Positions 1-10,700 of a DNA stretch of 64,000 nucleotides are shown in pieces (the stretch's first letter is position 1; each line of letters begins with the position of its first letter). A program made the translations under genes and the position numbers. The notes beneath the pieces were generated by a model that saw only the letters and a list, made by a program, of their open reading frames with translations, had not been told where the DNA came from and made no database searches. The stretch lies in assembly GCA_015143295.1 (NCBI GenBank), contig CM026562.1, positions 3,038,001-3,102,000 on the forward strand, in the 5' to 3' direction. This stretch comes from Tetracentron sinense. Its lineage: Eukaryota > Streptophyta > Magnoliopsida > Trochodendrales > Trochodendraceae.

Positions 1-540
1 TCAAATTTTTATTTTTTCTTAAGAAATATGAGCATTGACTTTAAACCAAAAAAATTTAAGATGCTTCGTATAGAAACGTCTCTATAATTTGGAGTTTCTC
101 ACTAATTTTATTAGAGATTTATTGAGAGAAAGGCCATTAATTACCTTTTAACATGCTCTGAACCATCTCTATAATTGTTCAATTTCTACTTTCAGTCATG
201 TCATTCTGTTGGCTAGCTGTCAACTCTCTTTTGATGACACAAAAACTCTTAAAAATAATTCGATGTAAATTCTCTACCTCGATCCGTTCTTAATACCTTT
301 AGAGATTGACCTCTCTGAGCTACATTTTAACAAAAGCTTTTAATTGGATAACAATAAAGGAGGCTTTGACTTTTTTGTCCAAGAAAATATACCCAGATAA
401 TCCCGCTATAATTTTCAACAAAGAGAATGAAATATCTCGTTGATTGATGAAGAGATAAAATTATTATTGGCCCACAGATATTGGCATGCACCAATACATT
501 TCCAAGAAGAGCTGCATAGTCTAATGCGGCAGTAAGATAA
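1..540. other. AT-rich intergenic DNA, nothing recognised
   Basis: No coding region or recognisable repeat end was seen. The short minus-strand open frame at 415-615 has no family resemblance and runs into the next repeat element. Confidence 0.5.
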
Positions 541-713
541 GGGACCGTTTGGATATACTTCTATTTTTCTTTTCTTTTTTTTGTTTTTAAAAATTGGAAA
601 TAATTTTGTTTTCAATTTTTTTTTTTAAGTTGGAAACATGTTTTTATTAACTGTTAATTTTTTAAAAAAAACAAAAAAATACATTTGGTAAATATGATTA
701 AATAATTTCAATT

Positions 714-1640
714 CATGGTGGTGGTAGTGGTGAGTGGTGGCGGTGGGTGTAGTGTGGTGGCGATGGTGGTGGTGGTGGTGATAGTGGTGGTGGTGGTGGT
801 GGTGGTGGTGGTAGTGATGGTGGTGGATGGTGGTGGTGGTGTGGAAGTGGTTGTATTATGGTGGTGGTGGTGTGGTAGTGGTTGTATTATGGTGGTGGTT
901 GTATTATGGTGGTGGTGGTGTGGTAGTGGTTGTATTATGGTGGTGGGTGGTGAGTAGTGGTGATGGTGTTGTGGTGGTGGTGATGGTGGTGGTTGTATTG
1001 TGGCGGTGGCGGTGGTGGTGTGTGGTGAGTAGTGGTGGTGTGGTGGGGGTGGTGGATGGTGGTAGTATTATGGTGGTGGTGGATGGTGGTGGTGGTAGGT
1101 GGAGGTGGAGGTGGGTGGTGGGTTGTGGTGGTGGTGGGTGGTGGTGGTGGTGGTGGTGGGTGGTGGGTGGTGGTAGGGGAGGTGGTGGGGTGGTGGTGGT
1201 GGTGGTGGATTGTGGTTAGGGGTGGAGTCACATGGGGCTAGGGGGCTGAACCCCCCCCTGAAATTTTGAACAAAAAAAAACCCTATTTTATAAAACTAGG
1301 GGTGCAGCCTAAGAAAGGGGCGATGCCGGGATGATGGGGACTCTAGCCCCCCTAAACTTCTAAAAAAATATATATATTCTTTATAAACAGACACAAACAA
1401 ATGTGCTAACCCATGAACTTGGCACTCAAAAAAAAATTTCGGGGGCAGAGCCCCCGAACCCCCATTGTTAGCCCCCCTAGAAGAGATTCTTGGCTCCGCC
1501 CCTGGTTGTGGTGGTGGTGAGTAGTGGTGGTGGATGGTGATAGTATTATTGTAGTAGTGGATGGCGGTGGAGGTGGGTGGTGGTGATGGTGATAGTATTG
1601 TGGTGGTACAGTGGTTGTTGTGGGTGGTGGTGTTGATGGT
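714..1640 (+). repeat. (GGT)n-type microsatellite, interrupted
   Basis: Degenerate GGT/GTG trinucleotide array about 500 bp long, followed by a 288-bp transposon and then about 130 bp more of the same array. The long poly-Val, Trp, Gly and His/Pro frames here are artefacts of the repeat. Confidence 0.9.
1217..1504. mobile_element. hAT (Tip100-like) MITE with 8-bp TSD
   Basis: 288-bp element. The left end reads TAGGGGTGGAGTCA and the right end, reverse-complemented, reads CAGGGGCGGAGCCAAG. These match the CAGGGGCGGAG termini known for Tip100-type hAT elements. It is flanked by ATTGTGGT (1209-1216) and GTTGTGGT (1505-1512), a 7/8 match to the 8-bp duplication expected of hAT. The interior has an AGCCCCC/GGGGGC-rich subterminal part and no coding capacity. 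It sits inside the GGT array, and the TSD is itself GGT-like sequence. Confidence 0.75.
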
Positions 1641-1849
1641 GGGTCCGTGTTTTCCATTTTTGTTTTTTGTTTTCAAAAACAGAAGTAGTAGAAAATTTTT
1701 ATTACCTTGATTTTCAAAAATTTTGTTACTAATTTTTAAAAACTGAAAGCAAAAGCATGTTTACCAAACATCTTTTGTATAAAAATTTTCAAAATTTTGT
1801 TTTTAAAAACAGAAAACGGAAGTGCAACCAAACAGGCCTAGGCATTTCC

Positions 1850-2405
1850 CTTCTGTTTTTGTTTTTTTAAAATAGAAGCTCAAAATCAAGGCGAGAGCTT
1901 CTCGGCACCAAAATCCTACTACATTTCCAAGGAGAGAGACTTATAGCCTACAAATGCTGTATTGGCCAAAACCAAGACTCAAACGAGTCAGTTTGTGTGC
2001 GAAGGCATTTTCATTTTCAAGACGCAGATAGAAGCGGACTTGATGGTAAGAAATGCTGGCAATCCTTTTTTGAATGTCCCCCAGAACTACTGATTATTTT
2101 TGGCTGATGTATAGAATTTCGGCATTTAGAGGAAATTCCATGTGTTGCCACCCCTAATCTACTGCCAACATTATCGCGTTACGAAATTATTAAACAATGG
2201 GGGGCATCCCAGGAGAGGTTGAAGTATTTTCCCATTGTGATCACCTCAGTGCCAACAGCTAGCCTGATCCATCTGAGTTTATCTTCATGGATAAATAATT
2301 TGTGGAGTGGCATGTGCACTGTATGATCTTCATAATGGGAATAATATCATGTTGGATTCCAAGTTAATTTAAAAGTTAGGAGACTCTGGATTAACCCCAA
2401 CTGTT
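1850..2405. other. Unassigned sequence upstream of kinase relic
   Basis: No open frame or repeat end could be supported. Some of it may be decayed 5' sequence of the receptor-kinase fragment that follows. Confidence 0.4.
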
Positions 2406-2409
2406 CAGC

Positions 2410-3180
2410 ACGGAGGGAAAACTCATCACTCCACAAACAAGACTTTTGAAACGTGGAAGGGCAAATGCAGAAATGGATGTCTTTCGATTCGGTGTCTTCA
2501 TACTTGTTATGTCGGTGCCTTGCATTCTGGTTGATTGTCAGTTTGGACTGTTATCTATTATCCGTAGAGGGTTATGCAATGACATTTTTGTAATTTTACA
2601 TCATTGAATAGGATATCTATCTAGCACGTTATGATAAGTTTTCTTTACTAAGCCAAAAAAGAGAAATGGATAGCGGAGAGAATTGTTAGCTATTTTTCAC
2701 AAGAAGTTAGTGAAGGGATCTCTCTGTGGTGTGGACATAGGCACCTTGCCGACATAAATCTCTGTCAATCTTTGCATGTGGACAAAAGCGTGGTAACCAG
2801 AACCTCCAGAACAACTATAATAACTTCCTTGTTTATAATGCTTGATGGGAGAGGAGATACTTGAAGCTGTAGATCCCAATTTACACAGTAACTTCGACAA
2901 GGAGCTAGCAGAATGCGTGCTTAAGTTAGGATTATCATGTTGTTGTTCCGAAGCTCATCACAGGCCATCCACGAGCCTAGCTTTGCAAGTTCTCAATGGG
3001 GAAACAGCTCTGCCAATTCTACTCATTGGAACCTTTCTTTTACAGACAGCCATGGCTACTTCTGTATTGGATGGGTCTGAGTACCATCTTGTTGGAGATC
3101 AACTAACTCCAAGTGCAGATTTCAGTGGTAGACCATTCATGTCCAAGTCAAATAATGTTCTTCAATGTCTGTGCTTCTAA
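2410..3180 (+). pseudogene. Receptor-like kinase C-terminal fragment (lectin-RLK-like), decayed
   Basis: Two pieces of a plant receptor-like protein kinase are visible on the plus strand. Around 2470-2510 the translation reads AEMDVFRFGVFILVM, resembling kinase subdomain IX (SDVFSFGVLLLEV). From 2845 it reads GEEILEAVDPNLHSNFDKEL, then LKLGLSCCCSEAHHRPS and LQVLNGE, the C-lobe signature (LGLLCS..RPSM..VVQ.L.G) of lectin-domain receptor kinases. The two pieces share a frame but are separated by stop-containing sequence. The nucleotide-binding lobe and catalytic loop are absent. The tail to 3180 is open but not recognisable. It lies head-on to the 3' end of the MTP5-like gene. I judge it a relic, not an expressed gene. 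Confidence 0.6.
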
Positions 3181-3725
3181 ATTCAAAGTAGATGCTATTA
3201 TGGAAATTACTGTAATAGTTTCATCTCATTACAAGGTGAATTTGTATTCAAAAAAAAAAAAAAGGGATGCCTGTTGAAAATACTTTGAAGTTTTATATAT
3301 GTGAACATATCCAAGTGTTATAGTCAGCAAGTTTTTGAGTTTAATTTTATAAATAAAGTTTAATGCAGTTCATGCTATTCCAAGATACTGCTGACGGTTT
3401 TCTGTAAACCAAGCACATTACAATTTTCCTTCTAATCAGCTTGGATTTTCAAACTGCCTGCTAAAACTATGAAGGTGAAGATGGAAGAACAAAACAATTC
3501 GCAGTGTCAGGGAAGTCAATATTTTTCAATAATAACAGTATATAAAGAGAACTTTTCCACCAAAAGTCATCCTTTTGAATTGGGAATAGATTTTACATTC
3601 CCCTCTCGTCTAGTAAAACAACTTGTTTGTGCTGATAATGTAAGACTAAAACCCCATTACACGTCAGAATCATAAGCTGTTCTTACCAACCGCCGTTCAA
3701 GAAACCAGAAAGAAGAAGATGAAGC
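3181..3725. other. 3' flank / probable 3' UTR of the MTP5-like gene
   Basis: The sequence directly downstream (on minus) of the MTP5 stop codon. It has no coding signal. A poly-A run at 3250-3264 is on the plus strand and does not belong to the gene. The polyadenylation site could not be placed. Confidence 0.4.
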
Positions 3726-4745
3726 TCAGACATAGTCGGTTTGAACTGTCAAGTCCTGTACGCCCAAGTCATGGTACAAGCCATGCACATATTGGAGTAT
3801 GGGGTGATCATCTGCCCCCTTCTTCACCTGTTAATGTCAACCACCAAAAACAATCACTAAATTGTATACCCAGTCAGAACAAGTTGTGAATGCTTGACTG
3901 GGCCCATATCATATGAGCCTCACATTGCATGATGCTAGAAATGTAAAAACACCTTTACAGTATTTTTTTTAAATCAAGGGGTATCATGCCACAAGATATG
4001 GCAAATGGTGTGGTCTACGCACCATGGATGTCTGATGACACAGAAATAATTTCTCAGTAATTTTACCTGTAACGAGAGTGAGCCGACGACATGACCAGGC
4101 ACTAATTCCCAAAAACGAGCTTGAGAAACTTCAGAAACATTCTCACGAGCAATAATCTAACCAGAAACATAATTAACTTATTGAAAGGTTGATGAAATAC
4201 CAACTAAATCAATTAAAGGAGAAAGAAAATACATAAAACGAGAAAATGAAACAAAAATTTACCTGTCTACTGCACTTGCTCAATGCTGAAGATGGTATGC
4301 TGAGTGGTGCCATTTGGAGCAGGATGCCACCGGTCGTTCTAAAGAGTGGCATGACAAGCATAAACACCGTGACCGAAACTAGTCCCAAACACAATACTTC
4401 AGCATTCTTAACCCTAAAAATGGGAAACGGACATATTAGCCAAAAAAAAATCACTCAAAGGAAGATCCACGACGCTTAAAGTAAATGCAGGAGAAAGTGA
4501 GAATTTACCCTAGGGTCAAAAACCAGGATGCCAGGATCAAACCTGCACTGAAAATTAATTGAATACAATGACATAAGATGGATCAACAAAGAAAATAACA
4601 AAGAGGAACACACACACACACATACACACTATATATATATATATATGAACAACTTTTGAAGAGAATATCTTATACCTACGAATAGAATCTGCAAGAACAT
4701 GTAGACAAACAGAATGGAAGTTCATATCTTCAGCTTTTCTGTAGA
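3726..4745 (-). CDS. MTP5: MTP5-like exons 6-10 (compact 3' part)
   Basis: Five exons within 1 kb: 4676-4745 ([20 protein letters not shown]), 4509-4547 ([13 protein letters not shown]), 4263-4413 ([20 protein letters not shown] to SALSKCSRQ), 4067-4156 ([19 protein letters not shown] region), 3726-3827 ([16 protein letters not shown], stop TGA). Introns are 128, 95, 106 and 239 bp, the normal plant size, in contrast with introns 3-5. Confidence 0.92.
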
Positions 4746-7700
4746 CTGCAAGCAGACATGTAATATAAGAACAATATAAAGAAAGAAAAGAAGATATAGG
4801 GTTTAGTGCTCCCACAAATGAACTCGGGTCGTATAATGATGAGATAGAAACCCTGCAAATGGCTTGAGTAGGAAGTGTTTGTCTCTGTCGGTGCATGTGT
4901 CTGGTCTGGCATTTCACATTCTCACTAGAGAAACCAAATTTTGGTACACATTAATATGAAAAATGCCTCATGCATACACATGATTAGATTAGAGAAGATA
5001 AAAGGGATGGTTCTCCTTATAAATCCATTAGTGTCCCTCGTTACTAATTATATATAATGGCTTAACCGTTATATTTTCGAAAAATTTATAACTCATACAT
5101 TACGCATAACTTTAAAATTTTAAAATATCCATATTGAAAAATTAATCACAAAGGAATTGTCAGTTTTCACCACAAAGATTTAAAAAATAGGGAGAATCAA
5201 AAGTTTAAACAACTTGGACATTGAAATTTTCTTGTCCAGTCAGCATTTCCATACATGCTGACCAAAACAATGTATTTATAATGAAGTAACCTTTCAATAT
5301 GAATGAGAAAAAATGTAATGAAACAAAAGCAATGAAAGCAATGTATTTATAATATCGCTTACTAAAAATCTTGCTTCCCTTTAAGCTCACTTCCATCATG
5401 CTCTATTTAATCATCAAAGAAAGCTATGAATGTGGCATGTGATGGGATTGACTCGAATCTCCAGCCTATAATGTAGACCTTGAGCACATACTATTGGATT
5501 AAGACGACCTTGGTAAAGGATTGATAAAATAAAGTTTACCTCTACAACCGATTATGTAAACCCTACACGAATACAATTAGAATTTAGATATTTAGATTAA
5601 ATATTTTTTCAGAATCTTAATTTTGACTATTATTCATCTTATTTTATTTAAACCCAAGAATGAAAGATTGGATGGATTTTATACAAGGTCTAACTCTACT
5701 ATGGTCTAAGGTGCCTATTTTTCCACGCATATCTCATGTTAAGGCAAAACCTAAAGTTTCGCTTAAAATCTAATGAGAGTGAGACAGCCAATATCTCCTC
5801 ATGGAAATTTTTAAAAAAAGTACTGTTAGGCGCACCCCATTATTTTATGACTGCACCCCAATATTAAAAATTACTTACCACACACCATTAAATTTATTAA
5901 ATTACCTATACACCAAAACTAACAAAATTAGCTATAAATTTTATAACTTCACATCAATCACAGTTTAGGTAATACAAGCCAAACTAATCAGATTCTCAGT
6001 ATGATGGACCATTCAAGGCTCTTTGACACATTGAAGTGTCGGGTGTACGGATGAAAGATTATTTACAGACATTTTTCTTCAGTATTAAACCCGTTTCTCA
6101 CCCGTCATAATTTAGCTTGACGTCCGTGGATAATATAGGCTTTGATCAGGGACAAATAAAATGATGAGCCAGATAATATTGGCTTTGATGTTGTAGAGAA
6201 ATTCAAAAAGAAAAAAATGAAACTCTATGAAAACAAATCAGCAACATCAACTACGGTGTTTGCTTATCATTGCAAAACAAATCAGCAACATCAACTACAG
6301 TTTTTGCTTATCATCAACTGGGGTTTGAACAAGATACGGTCAAACTTATAACATAGAAGTTTTAATATTTCTTGACTGTATAAATTAATGGCAAAAAAGA
6401 TCACTTCATAAATTGGAAGCATTCCAAAGGATGAAAGAGGTTTCAAAACTGAGAGATAGGAAAAGAAGAAGACTAAGATGCAGAATCAAAGCCTTGACCA
6501 CAAGGTTGTTCTCAAATGGGAGAGTTTCTAGTAACAACCATAATGGTTGTTCAACTGGTATAAGAGCTTAGGTTAATCATCTTGTGTGGGTTATGATTTA
6601 TGAATATAAGAGAGTTTCAGAAGGCTCTTGTTCATACGATTCTAAGTCATTTTGATGGTATCCAGGCTCGTTTTGATGCTAGGAGAAGGACATGAGTTCA
6701 ACAGCGGCAGCTTCTCATCAAGGTAGTTTAGACAAACGAGCATGGTTGTTAAATCCTTGCGATTTGCGATTCAAATCCTACGATTCGATTCGAATCCCAA
6801 GCAAAACGATTCAAATCAGAGGTGAAAATCTTAATTGGGTAAATCTCATTTGATTTGTGATTCTAATTACGATTTGCGATTCAAATCATACGATTCGTGC
6901 GATTTAGGCGATTCAAATCCTATTTGGGTTTTCTCTCTATTGCTGACATGCTGTGAAACGGATTAAAAAAAAGAGAAGAAATGAGGAAGAAATATGATGG
7001 AGTTAGATTTTGGGAAAACTTGATAGCTTCCCCTGATAATTTATTTTATTAGTCTTTTTATTTGTACAATTCTTTTAATACTTGATCTCTACTTTTATTG
7101 ATTTATCTTTAATGATATAATATATATTTTTCATTTTATGGAGTTCTTTCGCATTTTTTATAGAATGAAATGTTTATAACTTTCTTTTATCAATGATATG
7201 AATGAAATCTTTTGGATAATAGATTATTCTATTTTTCGGATTTATTAAGTAATTTTTTTTGCAGTTTAAACTATATTTATTAAAAATGGATTGAATCTTA
7301 CGATTTACAATTTGAATCCCGATTTGAATCGAATCGGTCCTCAAACGATTTTACGATTCAATTACGATTTAACAACCTTGCAAACGAGTAACAGAGATGA
7401 AGAACTTCCTAAAAGGAGCACAAACACCCGCCAAAACTAAATGTGTTAATGGCTGGGGTGTGGCTATTAAATCTGTTGAAAACTGAAATTAAGAAAGAAA
7501 AAAAATGGGGTGTAATCATAAAATAGTAGGGTGCGCCTAGCACCACCCGTATAAAAATCGCCAAAATCGATATGAAACGGGTGATACATATAGGTTTCGG
7601 TGACCTATAGTACAATATTTATATTGATACGAAATAGGCAATACATATCAATTATTAGTTATTTATATTTTCATTCATTGTATAATTGTAATTGTGTTTG

Positions 7701-10700
7701 CTAGTTTGTCTTTGAGTCGCTTCCCATGCTTTATTATTAATTTTTCATTTACTATTTGGTAATTTAAATGGCTGCTCAACAGTTCTATAATTCTACTTGG
7801 TCTTGGCTTATTAGTTTTGGCTATTTATAATTATGAGGCATGCTAGCCCTACTCCCAGGCATTCCTTACTCAGCCAAAAACCAACACTTGTTAAAGCAAG
7901 GACAGGTGTTTGTTTTTATTGAAAGCAGGGACACATGTTGGCTTTTGCTGAGTGGGAATGCCTAAGAGTAGGGCTAGCATGACTCATTCTTATTATGTTT
8001 GGAAATTTTCATTCCTATTGCTCATATTTTTTTAATTTAATTTATTTTTTTCTTTTTTCAAAAAAAAATATATATGTATCGTACTAAATTGATACGGAAA
8101 CCAATACGTATAGGTTTTGATTGAGACCGATACATCCCCCAAAATTATATTTTTAATCCTTGATCTCGTTTCTTGCTTCTTGTTTCCCAGGAATTTTTTT
8201 GCTCCTCGCTTTCGCTTCACATCTCGTTTACATTTCTCGCTCTATTTCTATGACCGAAACATTAGAAAATGTGTCAGAAAATATAGTAACCTCTACTTCG
8301 CATGCAGATTTTGTGTCGGTACCCATGGACATGAGCACATTTCATGGAACATTAGGAAATGTGTCATATTTTAGAACCCTGGTTGGAATTCAAATAGACA
8401 TCAAGTTCATGACGAAATGATGACAAAGTGCCAATCATGATTATTCATTTCAGCCAAAGGGCGAATGTTGAGTCCAAAGGTATTAGCTCCATATAATTTT
8501 CATATATAGGCATGCGGAGATTTGTATATTTGTAATTTATATGAAATAAAATGGCAGGTCCTTTTCCCATCATTATCCCTTTCTTTTAGAAGAAATCATT
8601 AATTATTTAATTCTACATATGCTAAGCATCCAAGTAAATATCACTTCCATAAAAGTTATTTCTCATGTGCTGAGAAATAATTTTTTTCGGATAGGCAAGT
8701 ATAATGGTTAGTGAGTTAGAACACAAGGTTTGAACCCACGTTGTGGTTTTGACATCCAACGACTTTACCAACTTAACAAGCTAACATCATAGGCGTGATG
8801 TGATGAGATTCATTAAAACAGAGAGACGAGTAAATGACCTCTCCAGAAAGAGCGCAATTAACAAGTTATGATTCATTTCAGCAAAGTAATCTGTGTAATC
8901 TTCTGTCGTTTCACACGTCAAGTAAGTTTTAACTAATTGGCATGATGGAAAGCACTAAATCTGGAATTGAGAGACTAAAACCTATTAAGTGCTCATGTGT
9001 GCCATGGTGGTGTTGATGGATTTTCTGAGTAAATGACAAGTTATGAATGCTACTTAACTGATTACTACGAGTTCAGAAAAGTGCTTCCATTTTCAATGTT
9101 ATACATACTAGACACCTCTTATGAATTTCTCACTAGTGCTTTATTAATGTATAGTTGAAACTGAGTAGTTAAGCACATGGCAGTAAAATAGCTCCCAAGC
9201 ACACCCATCAATCCACAAAAAGGAAATGATTCATGACGCTATAAAAATATCAGATAGAACTTTAGTAAGAAACTTACCAAGACTAATGCGAGCATAGTTC
9301 CTGAAGAACCAAACACCAAGAAGATTCACTGCTAAATTTGTCACCGCCGAAACAATCAAGTAATGCCTATAAATGAATCATTAGCAAATATGAAAAAACG
9401 TTCAGATAAAAACGTAACTAAGAATGCCCCACAAATCTAGTACATATTTTTTATAATACAAAGTTACTGAAATATTAAACATCCACTTATTAATTTGTTC
9501 TTTATCTTCTCTTATCCTATAGTACAAATGCATTTAGTTGGAAACTGAAACCAGTTGAATTCACTTAGTATTTGGAAAAACAGCTGATGCTCTAAATAAG
9601 AAGCTCAACAGAAAATAAATTCATTCAATAAATAGAAATATATCTATTGATAACTTTCTTTGATTGTCCCACTTTTCACAATTCACAAGACATGCCAATA
9701 AAAATGGAACAAAAACAAATTATCAATGCAGTCATAACTCAAATGAACAAGAGAGAACAAAAATGTGAAGGCGGAAATAAATAGAAACTCTGGAACAAAG
9801 ATGCATGCACCATAAACATTCGAGGGACATATTTAACAGTATCCAGCATATACATATAGATCATAAGCTTATTTTGGGATTGATGTGTATATAAACTCTC
9901 AGATTAAGCTCACCCGAATCTTCAATTATCTCCACGTAATCAATCAAGATGGGTTAGTATATAGGGTCTTTCATATCGAATTTCTTAATAGTACCCAAAG
10001 CTAATGAATTTCCAATGAGACAGCAGTCCTAGTTGGCCTAAAGCAACTTACTCACAGCCTTAAACTTAAACCATCATGAAATCTGCAGCAGCCAGACACA
10101 AAAGCTGAAGTTGTCATTTCATTTAAAGAGCATATTCCCAAAAGAAATAGAATTCATTGTCTTGTAGTTTACATCTTATTCTTCAGTTCTTCAAGCTAAA
10201 CCCTTCAGAAAGTTCCATCAATTTACGGCCCATTGCACCATAACAGCCCCTTTTATGTTCGTTAATCCAATCAATCCTATTTTCTCTTTATCTCAATAGC
10301 CCCTAAATGGAACCTACGCTGTCTTTACTATGAATTCAAAATGTTTTTTGAGGACTATTAAGTCTTCATAGCATAGTTACCTGAGCAAGATGCGAAAAAT
10401 GAGATGTGAAGCGAAAGCAAGAAGGGGGAGCGAGGCTCAAAAATTAATTGGGGAATGAGAATCAAGAAATGAGATATGGGACGCGTCACTCTCCTTATAT
10501 TAGTATGGGAATCCATACCTAGGGGCAGAGCCAAGATTTTCTTGTAGGGGGGAAAGCGATGGTCGATTGACAAGTGCCCATGCAGAATCTATCAGAGCAT
10601 GCTCACCACCTGAACCATTACTGATGCAGCCAGACGCAACCACTAATCCCAAAATCTATTACTGATGGGAAGGGCACAACCTGGCGCTTTATAGCCCAGT

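Larger units (their letters stand above)
541..1838. mobile_element. Inverted-repeat-bordered non-autonomous element with GGT core
   Basis: The left end begins GGGACCGTTTGG and continues with T-rich sequence. The right end, read on the other strand, begins GGCCTGTTTGGTTGCACTTC and continues with similar T-rich sequence. The ends therefore form a loose inverted repeat of about 40-80 bp. The interior is almost entirely a GGT/GTG microsatellite, itself interrupted by a smaller transposon. No target-site duplication is clear, so the superfamily is left open. The termini resemble many plant MITEs that start with GGNCNGTTTGG. Confidence 0.5.
5824..7543. mobile_element. Inverted-repeat element with nested insertion
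   Basis: The left arm (5825-5866) starts GTTAGGCGCACCCCATTATT. The right arm (about 7504-7542), reverse-complemented, starts GCTAGGCGCACCCTACTATT. The arms match over about 40 bp with few differences. No target-site duplication was found at the outer ends. A younger 640-bp element lies inside it at 6741-7380. No transposase frame is present. Confidence 0.55.
4746..9277 (-). other. MTP5-like intron 5 (4.5 kb)
   Basis: Holds the inverted-repeat element at 5824-7543 with a nested 640-bp element, a 45-bp tandem duplication, a foldback at 7833-7986, and short GATACG-like repeats at about 7560-7620 and 8090-8140. The stretches 4746-5820 and 8200-9277 show nothing I can identify. A CA/TA microsatellite at 4609-4646 lies in the neighbouring intron 6. 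Confidence 0.7.

Noticed and set aside
715-1241. Long Val/Trp/Gly and His/Pro/Thr open frames
   Set aside because: They are translations of the GGT microsatellite in several frames, with no family signal.
541-1838. Confident superfamily call for the GGT-core element
   Set aside because: No TSD of 3, 8 or 9 bp could be matched at its ends.
2697-2900. Minus-strand 67-aa gene
   Set aside because: It overlaps the receptor-kinase relic and shows no recognisable domain.
4209-4454. Separate small membrane protein
   Set aside because: It is exon 8 of the MTP5-like gene plus intron sequence on both sides.
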